A stretch of DNA of 42,433 nucleotides from Lentzea xinjiangensis (GTDB lineage: Bacteria > Actinomycetota > Actinomycetes > Mycobacteriales > Pseudonocardiaceae): contig NZ_FOFR01000018.1 of NCBI RefSeq assembly GCF_900110955.1, positions 118,543 through 160,975 on the forward strand, written 5' to 3'. Under the pieces are notes generated by a model. The model did not search any database and was not told the origin of the DNA. It saw only the letters and a list, made by a program, of their open reading frames with translations. Positions 33,000 through 40,770 of this stretch are shown here, piece by piece. A program made the translations under genes and the position numbers. The stretch's first letter is position 1. Every line of letters begins with the position of its first letter.

Positions 33000-34252
33000 C
33001 CCAGGGCCTTGATCACGGCCTCGGCCGATGGCGGCACCGTCGCGCGCGGGCCGACGGTGTCGCCGAGCGCGTCGAGGGTCTTCAGGCCGTCGCCGGTGAT
33101 CAGCAGCACGGTCTCGGCGTCCGGGTCGAGCTGGCCCGATTCGATCAGCTTCTTCGCCGTCGCCACGGTCACGCCGCCGGCGGTCTCGGCGAAGATGCCC
33201 TCGGTGCGGGCGAGGAGCTTGATGCCCTCGACGACCTCTTCGTCGGTGACGTCCTCGATGGCGCCGTTGGTGCGCCGGACCGCGTCGAGCACGTAGGGGC
33301 CGTCGGCCGGGGCGCCGATCGCCAGCGAGCGGGCGATGGTGTCCGGGCGGACCGGGCGGATGACGTCGTGGCCCGCCTTGAAGGCGGCGGAGATCGGGGA
33401 GCAGCCGGTGGCCTGCGCGCCGAACACCTTGTACGGCGTGGCCTCGACGAGGTCGAGCTGGCCGAGCTCGCGGAACGCCTTGTCGACCTTGGTGAGCTGC
33501 GAGCCGGACGCGATCGGCACGACGATCTGGTCGGGCAGGCGCCAGCCGAGCTGCTCGGCGACCTCGTAGCCGAGCGTCTTCGAGCCCTCCGCGTAGTACG
33601 GGCGGACGTTGACGTTCACGAACGCCCAGTCCTCGTTCTCCGCGGCGAGTTCCTGGGCAAGGCGGTTCACGTCGTCGTAGTTGCCGTCGACGGCGATCAG
33701 GGCGCCCTCGTAAACGGCGCTCATGAGGATCTTGGCGCGCTCGAGGTTGGAGGGGACGAGGACCACCGACTTCCAGCCGGCGCGGGCGGCGGCCGCGGCG
33801 ACGGCGTTCGCCAGGTTGCCGGTCGACGGGCAGGCCAGCACCTTGAAGCCGAGCTCGCGGGCCGCGGCGAGCGCGACGCCGACCACGCGGTCCTTGAACG
33901 AGTGCGTGGGGTTGCCGGTGTCGTCCTTCACCCAGATCTTGCGGACGCCCAGCGCCTTGGCGAGGTTGTGCGCCTCGACCAGGCGGGTGCCGCCGGGATC
34001 GGTGTTCGGGTGCTGTTCCACAGTGGACGGAACGGGGAGGAGGCCGCGGTAGCGCCAGATCGACCTGGGACCGGCTTCGATGTCCTCGCGCCGGATCTTG
34101 CCGAAGTCGTAGGCCACTTCCAGCGGCCCGAAACACTCCAGACAGGCGTACTCAGGAGCGAGGGGAGTCTCATTTCCGCACTCACGGCACAGCAGCGCGC
34201 GGGCGGGGCCGAGATCGAACTTGGTGCTCGTGGGCACAGAGACAGCAGTCAT
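32996..34252 (-). CDS. thrC: threonine synthase
   Basis: PLP enzyme of 418 aa converting O-phosphohomoserine to threonine. The N-terminus has a zinc-ribbon-like pair CRECGN..CLECFG, as in the actinobacterial/plant-type branch, then NPTHSFKDR with the PLP lysine at residue 120 and the phosphate loop CPSTGNLANAVAA. The C-terminus has TGDGLKTLDAL. ATG 34252 (MTAVSVP) was chosen over an in-frame start 18 nt upstream; AGGAGA lies about 10 nt before it. No homoserine pathway gene adjoins. No riboswitch was evident in the leader. Confidence 0.95.
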   Translation of the reverse strand: MTAVSVPTSTKFDLGPARALLCRECGNETPLAPEYACLECFGPLEVAYDFGKIRREDIEAGPRSIWRYRGLLPVPSTVEQHPNTDPGGTRLVEAHNLAKALGVRKIWVKDDTGNPTHSFKDRVVGVALAAARELGFKVLACPSTGNLANAVAAAAARAGWKSVVLVPSNLERAKILMSAVYEGALIAVDGNYDDVNRLAQELAAENEDWAFVNVNVRPYYAEGSKTLGYEVAEQLGWRLPDQIVVPIASGSQLTKVDKAFRELGQLDLVEATPYKVFGAQATGCSPISAAFKAGHDVIRPVRPDTIARSLAIGAPADGPYVLDAVRRTNGAIEDVTDEEVVEGIKLLARTEGIFAETAGGVTVATAKKLIESGQLDPDAETVLLITGDGLKTLDALGDTVGPRATVPPSAEAVIKALG

Positions 34253-34470
34253 CGCGAGGTATCTCCTCATCTTTCCCGCGAAAGCGAACGGGTCGGAATT
34301 GGCACCGTGATCGTCAACGCGTTGCGCTGACGCCGGTTGCCGGGGCTTCTTCGGGCCGGTCCCTCTGCCCCTCTGGATGAGCGGTGTTCAGTTGTGGCTA
34401 TCAAGCTACGGCAACAGTCCATTGCTCAGCCACAGATTTCCACGATCCGGGACGTGGGAGGATGCGGAGC

Positions 34471-35439
34471 GTGAGCGCACCGGAGTCACTGCACCTCGTC
34501 ATCGGCGAGGAGGAGCTGCTGGTCGAACGCGCTGTTCGGGCGGCTCTCGACCGAGCCCGCGAGATCGATCCGAACGCCGACCTGACCCGCGTGCAGGTGA
34601 CTGATCTCACGCCTCCGGAGCTGGCGGAACTGGTGAGCCCGTCGTTGTTCGCGGAGGGCCGGGTGATCGTCCTGCAGAACGCGCAGGACATCGGCAAGGA
34701 GACCGCCGAGACGGTGCTCGCCTACGCGAAGGCGCCCGCGGACGGGGTCACGCTCGTCGTCGTGCACACCGGTGGCGGCCGCAGCAAGGCGGCGAAGGAC
34801 CTGCCGGGCCAGCTCAAGAAGGCCGGCGCCGCGGTCACCGAGTGCGCCAAGGTCACCAAGGCAGGTGACCGCGAGGCGTTCGTGCGCAACGAGGTGCGGC
34901 GGGCGGGCGGCAAGATCGACCCGGAGGCCGTCGCCACCCTCATCGACGCCGTGGGCACGAACCTGCGCGAGCTCGCCGCGGCGGCCTCGCAGCTCGTGTC
35001 CGACACCGACGGCAAGGTGACGGTCGAGGAGATCCGCCGCTACCACCAAGGCAAGGCCGAGGTGACGGGGTTCGCGGTCGCCGAGAAGGCCGTGACCGGT
35101 GACAGGGCCGGCGCGATGGAGGCGTTGCGCTGGGCCATGCAGCTCGGCGTGCCGCACGTGCTCGTCGCGGACGCGCTGGCGGACGCGGTGCGCACCGTCG
35201 CGCGGGTGTCCGCGGTGGGCCGGGCCGACCCGTTCAGCCTGGCCGGGCCGCTCGGCATGCCGCCGTGGAAGATCAAGAAGGCGCAGGCGCAGGCCCGCGG
35301 CTGGGACCAGCCGGGTCTGGCCGACGCCATGCAGGTGGTCGCGGGGCTCAACGCCGACGTGAAGGGCGTGGCGGCCGACGCCGGTTACGCGCTGGAGCGC
35401 GCCGTGCTCAGGATCGTCGCCGCGCACGGCCGTCGTTGA
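34471..35439 (+). CDS. holA: DNA polymerase III subunit delta
   Basis: Clamp-loader delta subunit of 322 aa. Blocks: LHLVIGEEELLVERAV at the start, ELAELVSPSLFAEGRVIVL, LVVVHTGGGRSKAAKDL, IDAVGTNLRELAAAASQLV, YHQGKAEVTGFAVAEKAV and PPWKIKKAQAQARGW, closely matching mycobacterial HolA (Rv2413c). GTG 34471 was chosen because GGGAGG lies 9 nt upstream; ATG 34462 would be too close to that site. The next features are a 16-bp tandem repeat and a convergent methyltransferase gene. Confidence 0.95.
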   Translation: MSAPESLHLVIGEEELLVERAVRAALDRAREIDPNADLTRVQVTDLTPPELAELVSPSLFAEGRVIVLQNAQDIGKETAETVLAYAKAPADGVTLVVVHTGGGRSKAAKDLPGQLKKAGAAVTECAKVTKAGDREAFVRNEVRRAGGKIDPEAVATLIDAVGTNLRELAAAASQLVSDTDGKVTVEEIRRYHQGKAEVTGFAVAEKAVTGDRAGAMEALRWAMQLGVPHVLVADALADAVRTVARVSAVGRADPFSLAGPLGMPPWKIKKAQAQARGWDQPGLADAMQVVAGLNADVKGVAADAGYALERAVLRIVAAHGRR

Positions 35440-35440
35440 T

Positions 35441-35536
35441 CACTGCGCTCGTCCACCACTGCGCTCGTCCACCACTGCGCTCGTCCACCACTGCGCTCGT
35501 CCACCACTGCGCTCGTCCACCACTGCGCTCGTCGAT
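35441..35536. repeat. 16-bp tandem repeat, six copies
   Basis: CACTGCGCTCGTCCAC begins at 35441, 35457, 35473, 35489, 35505 and 35521. The first five are perfect; the last ends in gtcgat and touches the methyltransferase stop codon. The array fills the entire gap between the stops of two convergent genes. No spacers, so it is not CRISPR. Confidence 0.95.
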
Positions 35537-36345
35537 CACCGCGGTCGAGGGATCCCGATCAGGTACTGGGCTCCGGTGAAGCCGGGTTCGACGCCGATCG
35601 TCCAAGTGAACGACTCGGTACCGGCGAGGCCGTCGACCAGCCGGCGCAGCTCGCCGCGCCCGTACATGCGCAGGAACGACACCACGCTGTCGAAGAACAT
35701 CATGAACGGCAGCACCGGAACCACGTACGTCAACGCCAGCCGCAGCAGGTAGCGCGGCAGGGGGTTGCGCTGGAACGGCGCCGCCAGCAGCACCGCCAAC
35801 ATGAGGAAGAACGGGAAGAGCAGCACGTACGGCAACGACCGCTTGGTGTCGACGACGACGATCGGCTGCCGCGTGTCGACGGCGTTCTGCAGGATCCGGG
35901 CGGCGAGCGGCGGCGGGAAGTGGTGGAAGGCGCCGTAGATCGTGCGCGTCCCCTCCAGCCGGCAGTCCGTGGCGTCGACGGACGAGGTCACGTGGTCCAG
36001 TGAGCAGCACGAGCCGGGCAGCCGGCGACGGTTACGGTCGGCCGCGCGCCGGAACGCGAGCACGTTCGGCACCAGGTCCGTCAACGTGACCCGGGTGTGC
36101 ACGCCTTCCCGGTGCAGGCGGCGCTGGACGAGCGGCAGCGGTCCGCCGGAGCCCGAGCAGAGGTCGACGATCCGGTGGTCGGCGCCCGAACGCAGCGCCA
36201 GCGCCAGCGGGCGGGAGTACTCCCGCGCGGCGTCCGTCAGCCGGTAGATGGTCACGATGGACTCGGTGTGCAGGGTGCGCAGCACGGCAGGGGTCCGGTC
36301 GAGGTCGTGGAGCTCGACGAAGCCGATGCGCGGGATCGATTCCAT
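35536..36345 (-). CDS. class I SAM-dependent methyltransferase with hydrophobic C-terminal segments
   Basis: Protein of 269 aa. The SAM-binding motif I is VDLCSGSGGPLPLV near residues 60-73, with an acidic motif II-like VTLTDLVPN. After GAFHHFPP it has two long hydrophobic stretches, SLPYVLLFPFFLMLAVLLAAP (~169-189) and a stretch at ~197-225 around YVVPVLPFMMFF, unusual for this fold and suggesting membrane association. The ending GVEPGFTGAQYLIGIP returns to a typical beta-strand pattern. Substrate unknown. Transcribed from the minus strand downstream of rpsT, separated by a strong terminator. Confidence 0.8.
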   Translation of the reverse strand: MESIPRIGFVELHDLDRTPAVLRTLHTESIVTIYRLTDAAREYSRPLALALRSGADHRIVDLCSGSGGPLPLVQRRLHREGVHTRVTLTDLVPNVLAFRRAADRNRRRLPGSCCSLDHVTSSVDATDCRLEGTRTIYGAFHHFPPPLAARILQNAVDTRQPIVVVDTKRSLPYVLLFPFFLMLAVLLAAPFQRNPLPRYLLRLALTYVVPVLPFMMFFDSVVSFLRMYGRGELRRLVDGLAGTESFTWTIGVEPGFTGAQYLIGIPRPR

Positions 36346-36379
36346 GGGATCTACGCCTACCGTGCGGGCGGCGGAAAGC

Positions 36380-36415
36380 GAAGGGGTCCACTTCCGGCCG
36401 GAAGTGGACCCCTTC
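36380..36415 (-). terminator. terminator of rpsT, 36-bp perfect palindrome
   Basis: GAAGGGGTCCACTTCC (36380-36395) pairs with GGAAGTGGACCCCTTC (36400-36415) around GGCC, itself self-complementary. It ends rpsT transcription on the minus strand; its symmetry would allow either direction. Confidence 0.88.
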
Positions 36416-36441
36416 AGAAGCCCGGTGCGCGACGAGCGGAA

Positions 36442-36708
36442 TCAGCCCTCGAGCTGGTTCACGCGCAGCGCCATCGCCGACTTCTTGTTGGCGGCCTGGT
36501 TGGCGTGGATGACGCCCTTGGTGGCGGCCTTGTCGAGCTTGCGGGACGCGTCCTGCAGCAGCTCCAGGGCCTTCGCCTTGTCACCGGCCTCGGCAGCCTC
36601 GCGGAACTTGCGGATGGCCGTCTTGAGCGACGACTTGACCGACTTGTTGCGAAGGCGCGCCTTCTCGTTGGTCTTGATCCGCTTGAGCTGGGACTTGATG
36701 TTCGCCAT
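36442..36708 (-). CDS. rpsT: 30S ribosomal protein S20
   Basis: Protein of 88 aa, the expected length for bS20. N-terminal MANIKSQLKRIKTNEKAR, central SVKSSLKTAIRKF and KGVIHANQAANKKSAMALRVN are diagnostic. S20 binds the 5' domain of 16S rRNA. It is a single-gene unit; the 123-bp upstream gap holds a CCAGCC-CAG-GGCTGG hairpin (36761-36775), which may be a leader structure. The mycobacterial orthologue likewise lies near holA. Confidence 0.98.
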   Translation of the reverse strand: MANIKSQLKRIKTNEKARLRNKSVKSSLKTAIRKFREAAEAGDKAKALELLQDASRKLDKAATKGVIHANQAANKKSAMALRVNQLEG

Positions 36709-36831
36709 GCGACATCACCCTTCTTGTCGAAACCGGAGTTCGTGACGCGCTTGGTCGGCGCCAGCCCAGGGCTGGTTCTCCTCCACGGCGGAGTGCCGCG
36801 CATTCACGACGACGAAGGATATCAGGCCAGC

Positions 36832-39090
36832 TCAGCGCACCGTGAAAGCGGCCTTCTCCGCGCCCACCACGGCCTCGTAGGCGCCGCGTGCCACCTCACG
36901 CCGCCCGCCACCGTCCACGTCGCCCACGGTCAGCGCCAGCCGGGAGAGCTCGAACGGCACCTCCACCTGCTTCGACTGCCCCGCGGCGAGCTCCACTCGG
37001 GTGAAACCGACCAGCCGCAGGTCAGGCGTGAGGACGGGAGAGGCCGGCTGACGGACGTACACGGGCACGATCGCCGTGCCCGCTCGCCCGCCGGTGTTCG
37101 CCGCCGTGAACTTCACCACGCCGGCACGACGATCAACGGACACCGTCGTCCCCGAGGTCGCGAACGAGGTGTACGACAGCCCGTGCCCGAACGCGTAGAG
37201 CGGGTCGTACTTCGCATCCGCCGCGGTGTTCGCGCCGGGTAGCTGGTCGTAGGTGAGCGTGGGGTCGCCCAGGGCCTTCGGCCACGACACCGGCAGCTTG
37301 CCGCTCGGGTTCACCGCGCCGAACAGCACGTCGGCGAGCGCCCGGCCACCCTCGCTGCCCGGCAGCCAGCCCGCGACCAGCGCGTTCGCGTCCTCCGCCG
37401 CTCCGAGCACCTGCGGACGCGCGGTCAGCAGCACCACGACCACCGGCTTGCCGGTCGCCTGCACCGCGTCCACCCACGCCTGCTGCGCGGCGGTCAGCGC
37501 CGGGGTCTCCGTGTCGGCGGGGCCCTCCGCGCCGGGCTTCTCACCCAGGACGACGACCACCGCGTCCGCGCCGGCGGACTCCGCCACCGCGGCCGCCGGA
37601 GTCGGCGCGTGCACCACGGACGCGCCGGGGGCGGCCTCGCGCACACCGGTGAGCACGGTGGCCGTTGGCGGCAACGGCGAGTTCTCCGGCACGCCCTGCC
37701 ACTCCACGGTCCAGCCGCCGAGCTGCCGGCGCACGTCGTCGGCGGTCTCGCCGGTCACCACGATCTTCCTCGCGGCGCCGGACAACGGCAGCACACCGTC
37801 GTTCTTCAGCAGCACCGCGCTCTCGGCCGCGGCCTGCCGCGCGAGCCCGCGGTCCGCGTTCACCACGTTGCCGTCGGCCTTCGCCGGGTCCGCGTAGGGC
37901 TTCTCGAACAGCCCCAGGTCGAACTTGAGCTTCAGGACGCGCCGCACCGCCTGGTCGATCCGCCCGCGCGACACCGAGCCGTCCCGCACGTTCGCCAGCA
38001 GCAGCGAGGTGAACTCGGCCGCGTTCGACGGCTCCATGGCCATGTCCACGCCGGCGTTGACGCTCATCGCGATCGCCGTCTTGTAGTCGGGCGCGACCTT
38101 GTGCCGGTCGACCAGGTAGCGCATGTCCTGCCAGTCCGAGACCGCGACGCCCTTGAAGCCCATGCGGTCGCGCAGCTGTGTCTGCAGCATGTACTTCGAC
38201 GCGTGCACCGGCACCCCGTTGAGCGAACCGGAGTTGATCATCACGGTCTTCACGCCCGCGTCGAACTGCGCCTGGAACGACGGCAGCACGACGTCCTGCA
38301 ACTGCCGGACCGGGATCTGCGCCGCCGCGCGGTCGTGCCCGTTGCCGGGAGCCGAGTACCCCGCGAAGTGCTTGGCGGTCGCGGCCAGCTGTGCCGTGTC
38401 CTCGACTCGGGTCTGCTGACCGCGCACGTTCGCCGCCGCCAGCTCACCCGACAGGAACGGGTCCTCGCCGTAGGTCTCGTAGTAACGGCCCCACCGGGTG
38501 TCCCGCGCGATGTCCGAGACCGGCGCGAAGTTCCAGAACACGCCGGTGGCGCGCAACGCCTTCGACGCGGACACGCCGATCCGCTCCTGCAGCCCGGGGT
38601 TCCACGTCGCGCCGAGCCCGATCTGGTGCGGGAACATCGTCGCCGAGATGACGTTGTTGTGCCCGTGCACGCCGTCGGAGCCGTAGATGATCGGGATCTT
38701 CAACCTGTTGTGCTCCAACGCGTAGCGCTGGATCGCGTTGTTCATCTCGGCCCACGCCCTGGGCGTGTTCTCGACCGGCGCGTCACCGCCACCGGACAGG
38801 ATCGAGCCCACGTGCGCGTCCGAAAGCACCGCCTTCAGGCAAGACTCGACCAACGGTCCGTTGGCGTTGTTGCAGTCGCCGCGCAGCTTGCCCACGCGGA
38901 TCTGCGCCATCTGCCCGATCTTCTCCTCGAGCGTCATCCTCCGCAGCAGGTCCTCTACCCGCCGCTCGGTCGACGCCCGAGCGTCCAGGTAGATCTCCTT
39001 GCCCGCCGCGACACCACCAGCCGGTGTCAGCGACGCGATGACCACAGCAACACCCAGCACGCCGAGACCGGCGCGTTTGCGGGAGAACAA
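36832..39090 (-). CDS. secreted glycoside hydrolase family 3 beta-glucosidase / glucan exohydrolase
   Basis: Exported enzyme of 752 aa. The signal peptide is FSRKRAGLGVLGVAVVIASLTPAGGVAAG. The GH3 N-terminal barrel includes MTLEEKIGQMAQ, IPIIYGSDGVHGHNNV, the typical GLGATWNP, KHFAGYS, and the nucleophile Asp319 in GVAVSDW. The C-terminal GH3 domain (about 405-620) and a fibronectin-III-like domain (about 650-752) follow. The GVHGHNN signature is that of exo-acting beta-glucan glucohydrolases. TTG 39090 has GGAGGAG 8 nt upstream; TTG 39096 is an alternative. It likely degrades plant or fungal glucans outside the cell. No regulator is adjacent. Confidence 0.92.
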   Translation of the reverse strand: MFSRKRAGLGVLGVAVVIASLTPAGGVAAGKEIYLDARASTERRVEDLLRRMTLEEKIGQMAQIRVGKLRGDCNNANGPLVESCLKAVLSDAHVGSILSGGGDAPVENTPRAWAEMNNAIQRYALEHNRLKIPIIYGSDGVHGHNNVISATMFPHQIGLGATWNPGLQERIGVSASKALRATGVFWNFAPVSDIARDTRWGRYYETYGEDPFLSGELAAANVRGQQTRVEDTAQLAATAKHFAGYSAPGNGHDRAAAQIPVRQLQDVVLPSFQAQFDAGVKTVMINSGSLNGVPVHASKYMLQTQLRDRMGFKGVAVSDWQDMRYLVDRHKVAPDYKTAIAMSVNAGVDMAMEPSNAAEFTSLLLANVRDGSVSRGRIDQAVRRVLKLKFDLGLFEKPYADPAKADGNVVNADRGLARQAAAESAVLLKNDGVLPLSGAARKIVVTGETADDVRRQLGGWTVEWQGVPENSPLPPTATVLTGVREAAPGASVVHAPTPAAAVAESAGADAVVVVLGEKPGAEGPADTETPALTAAQQAWVDAVQATGKPVVVVLLTARPQVLGAAEDANALVAGWLPGSEGGRALADVLFGAVNPSGKLPVSWPKALGDPTLTYDQLPGANTAADAKYDPLYAFGHGLSYTSFATSGTTVSVDRRAGVVKFTAANTGGRAGTAIVPVYVRQPASPVLTPDLRLVGFTRVELAAGQSKQVEVPFELSRLALTVGDVDGGGRREVARGAYEAVVGAEKAAFTVR

Positions 39091-39249
39091 AGACAAGACT
39101 CCTCCACGTTCTCGTGCGCCCGCCGCACACGATCGCGTGGAGGAACCGGTGAGGACACCTCCGTTGGGAGGAACTCCCGGAAAGCGGTTTCACGCTGGTG
39201 AAACGGCTGTTCACCGGCTCGGGGCAGCACCGCTTCTCCCTATTTCCGG

Positions 39250-39560
39250 ACCGGAGCCGCCCGCGACGCGCCGGAGGATGGCCGGCACCTGACCGTTCTC
39301 GAACACCCGGACGGCGTGCTCGGCCACGGCCTCGGCCTGCGACGGGACATCTGCCGGGAGATCCGCCGGTTCCAGCCCGACGTCGCGTTCGGCGGCGGCT
39401 TCGAGGTCGAGACGCCCTACGGGTTCGACCAGGCCGACCACCGGGCGACCCGTTGCGCCGCGGTGTCGCCTCGCTCGAAGCGCACGCCGCGTACTTTTCC
39501 GCGCTCGCGGACCACCCCGCTCCCGCCGACCTCAGCCCGAGGTTCCTCGCGACCGTTCCT
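39250..39560 (+). pseudogene. remnant of a PIG-L family deacetylase gene
   Basis: Two out-of-frame fragments. The first (~39259-39452) reads DGRHLTVLEHPDGVLGHGL, LRRDICREIRRFQPDVAF and FDQADHRAT, matching the mid-part of PIG-L/LmbE deacetylases. The second (~39459-39556) reads GVASLEAHAAYFSALADHP, matching their C-terminal helix. The ~70-80 residues expected in between and the N-terminal zinc motif (HPDD) are missing. Its 3' end overlaps the convergent ribbon-helix-helix gene. Between the GH3 start and 39250 nothing else was seen. Confidence 0.6.
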
Positions 39561-39768
39561 CCGGCTCGTCGTCGGGCTTCTTCGGCGGCCTGCCCCGGCG
39601 AGGCATCTTCTTCGCCTCGCCGGGCAGCCGGCCCGCGTCCGCCAGCGCACGCCGCAGCAGGAACTCGATCTGCGCGTTGGTGCTGCGCAGCTCGTCGTTC
39701 GCCCACCTGCTCAACGCGTCGTGCACGGCCGGGTCGAGCCTGAGCAGAACACTTTTGCGATCGGCCAT
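39532..39768 (-). CDS. small ribbon-helix-helix (Arc/CopG-like) DNA-binding protein
   Basis: Protein of 78 aa. The first ~45 residues fit the ribbon-helix-helix fold: beta-strand KSVLLRLDPAVHDAL, helix A SRWANDELRSTNAQIEFLLRRAL, as in Arc-type repressors and HicB-like antitoxins. The last ~25 residues are basic and proline-rich (MPRRGRPPKKPDD), a probable AT-hook-like GRP tail. ATG overlaps the stop of the SPFH gene by 1 nt (TGATG), so it is translated from the same mRNA. It is the natural candidate to bind the palindrome upstream of that operon. No toxin gene is adjacent. Confidence 0.82.
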   Translation of the reverse strand: MADRKSVLLRLDPAVHDALSRWANDELRSTNAQIEFLLRRALADAGRLPGEAKKMPRRGRPPKKPDDEPEERSRGTSG

Positions 39769-40697
39769 CAGGTGTAGAGCGACCCGGTGTTCACCACGGG
39801 CTGGGTGGAGCGGTCACCGCACAGGACGACGAGCAGGTTCGACACCATCGCCGCCTTGCGTTCCTCGTCGAGCTCGACGACGTGCTGCTCGGCGAGCCGC
39901 TGCAGCGCCAGTTCAACCATGCCGACGGCACCTTCCACGATCCGGGAGCGGGCCGCGACGACCGCGCCCGCCTGCTGCCGCTGAAGCATGGCGTGCGCGA
40001 TCTCCGGTGCGTACGCGAGGTGGGTGAGCCGCGACTCGATCACCTTCACACCCGCGGACTGCACCCGCGCCGAGATCTCGATCGCGAGCGTCTCGGTGAT
40101 CTCGTCCGCGTTCTCCCGCAGCGACAGACCGGCCTCGTCGTGGTTGTCGTAGGGGTAGCTCGTCGCGATGTGCCGTACGGCGGTCTCCGTCTGGATGCCG
40201 ACGAACCGCACGAAGTCGTCGACCTCGAACCGTGCGCGCGCCGTGTCCTCGACCTGCCACACGACCACGGCGGCGATCTCGATCGGGTTGCCGTCCGCGT
40301 CGTTGACCTTCAGCGTCTGCGTTTCGTGGTTGCGGATCCTGGTCGAGATCTTCTCCCGCGTGGTGAGCGGGTTCGCCCACCTCAGGCCGTCCGTGCGGAC
40401 CGTGCCGACGTACCGGCCGAGGAACTGCAGCACCCGCGCCTCGCCGGGCGCGACGGTGAACAACCCCCTCAGCACCACCGCTCCCGCCAGGAACAGCAGA
40501 ACGCTGGTGATCAGCCAGCCCACCGGCGGCTCGCCGGAGTCGACCGCCGACCCGATCCCCTCGATGATCGTCCACACACCCACCGCGAACACCGCCAACC
40601 CCAGGAAGAACATCGGCAGACCGGTCAGCTCCCGCGCGCGCTTCTCGCGCACGGCAGGCGCCGGCATGTGGACCGTCGTTTCGATGGATGCGTTCAT
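39768..40697 (-). CDS. SPFH/band 7 (slipin-like) membrane protein
   Basis: Protein of 309 aa. Two N-terminal membrane segments (about 27-45 and 60-80) are followed by an SPFH domain: TVAPGEARVLQFLGRYVGTV, TRIRNHETQTLKVNDADGNPIEIAAVVVWQV, and the ALxIEISARVQSAGVKVIESRLTHLAYAPEIA block. Such proteins form membrane microdomain scaffolds. The Ala/Glu-rich ARSRIVEGAVGMVELAL tail is typical. GGGGGT lies before ATG 40697. It heads a two-gene operon with the ribbon-helix-helix gene and is divergent from a NUDIX gene with the operator at 40715-40737 in between. Confidence 0.9.
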   Translation of the reverse strand: MNASIETTVHMPAPAVREKRARELTGLPMFFLGLAVFAVGVWTIIEGIGSAVDSGEPPVGWLITSVLLFLAGAVVLRGLFTVAPGEARVLQFLGRYVGTVRTDGLRWANPLTTREKISTRIRNHETQTLKVNDADGNPIEIAAVVVWQVEDTARARFEVDDFVRFVGIQTETAVRHIATSYPYDNHDEAGLSLRENADEITETLAIEISARVQSAGVKVIESRLTHLAYAPEIAHAMLQRQQAGAVVAARSRIVEGAVGMVELALQRLAEQHVVELDEERKAAMVSNLLVVLCGDRSTQPVVNTGSLYT

Positions 40698-40714
40698 CCA
40701 GACCCCCTAGCGAA

Positions 40715-40737
40715 GTAGTATCTAAGTGATATCACTT
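40715..40737. promoter_or_regulatory. palindromic operator upstream of the SPFH operon
   Basis: AAGTGATATCACTT (40724-40737) is a perfect 14-bp palindrome. A related half-site GTAGTATC (40715-40722) lies 11 bp, one helical turn, from GTGATATC (40726-40733). Position between divergent genes suggests a repressor site; the ribbon-helix-helix protein is the likely ligand. Confidence 0.6.
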
Positions 40738-40757
40738 TTTTCGCGATGATCGCAAGT

Positions 40758-40763
40758 TACGCT
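40758..40763 (+). promoter_or_regulatory. -10 box of the NUDIX gene, leaderless geometry
   Basis: TACGCT lies exactly 7 nt before GTG 40771. A TTTTTC word about 18 nt upstream may act as -35; it abuts the palindrome, so the SPFH regulator could affect both directions. Confidence 0.5.
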
Positions 40764-40770
40764 GGCTCGT

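Noticed and set aside
34253..34470. A riboswitch upstream of thrC or holA
   Set aside because: The spacer shows only a short palindrome CAACGCGTTG (34315-34324); no known riboswitch core could be recognised.
35441..35536. 16-bp repeats as a CRISPR array
   Set aside because: Direct tandem units with no spacers and no cas genes.
39532..40697. A toxin-antitoxin pair formed by the ribbon-helix-helix gene and its neighbour
   Set aside because: The neighbour is an SPFH membrane protein of 309 aa, not a toxin; no toxin-like frame lies next to it.
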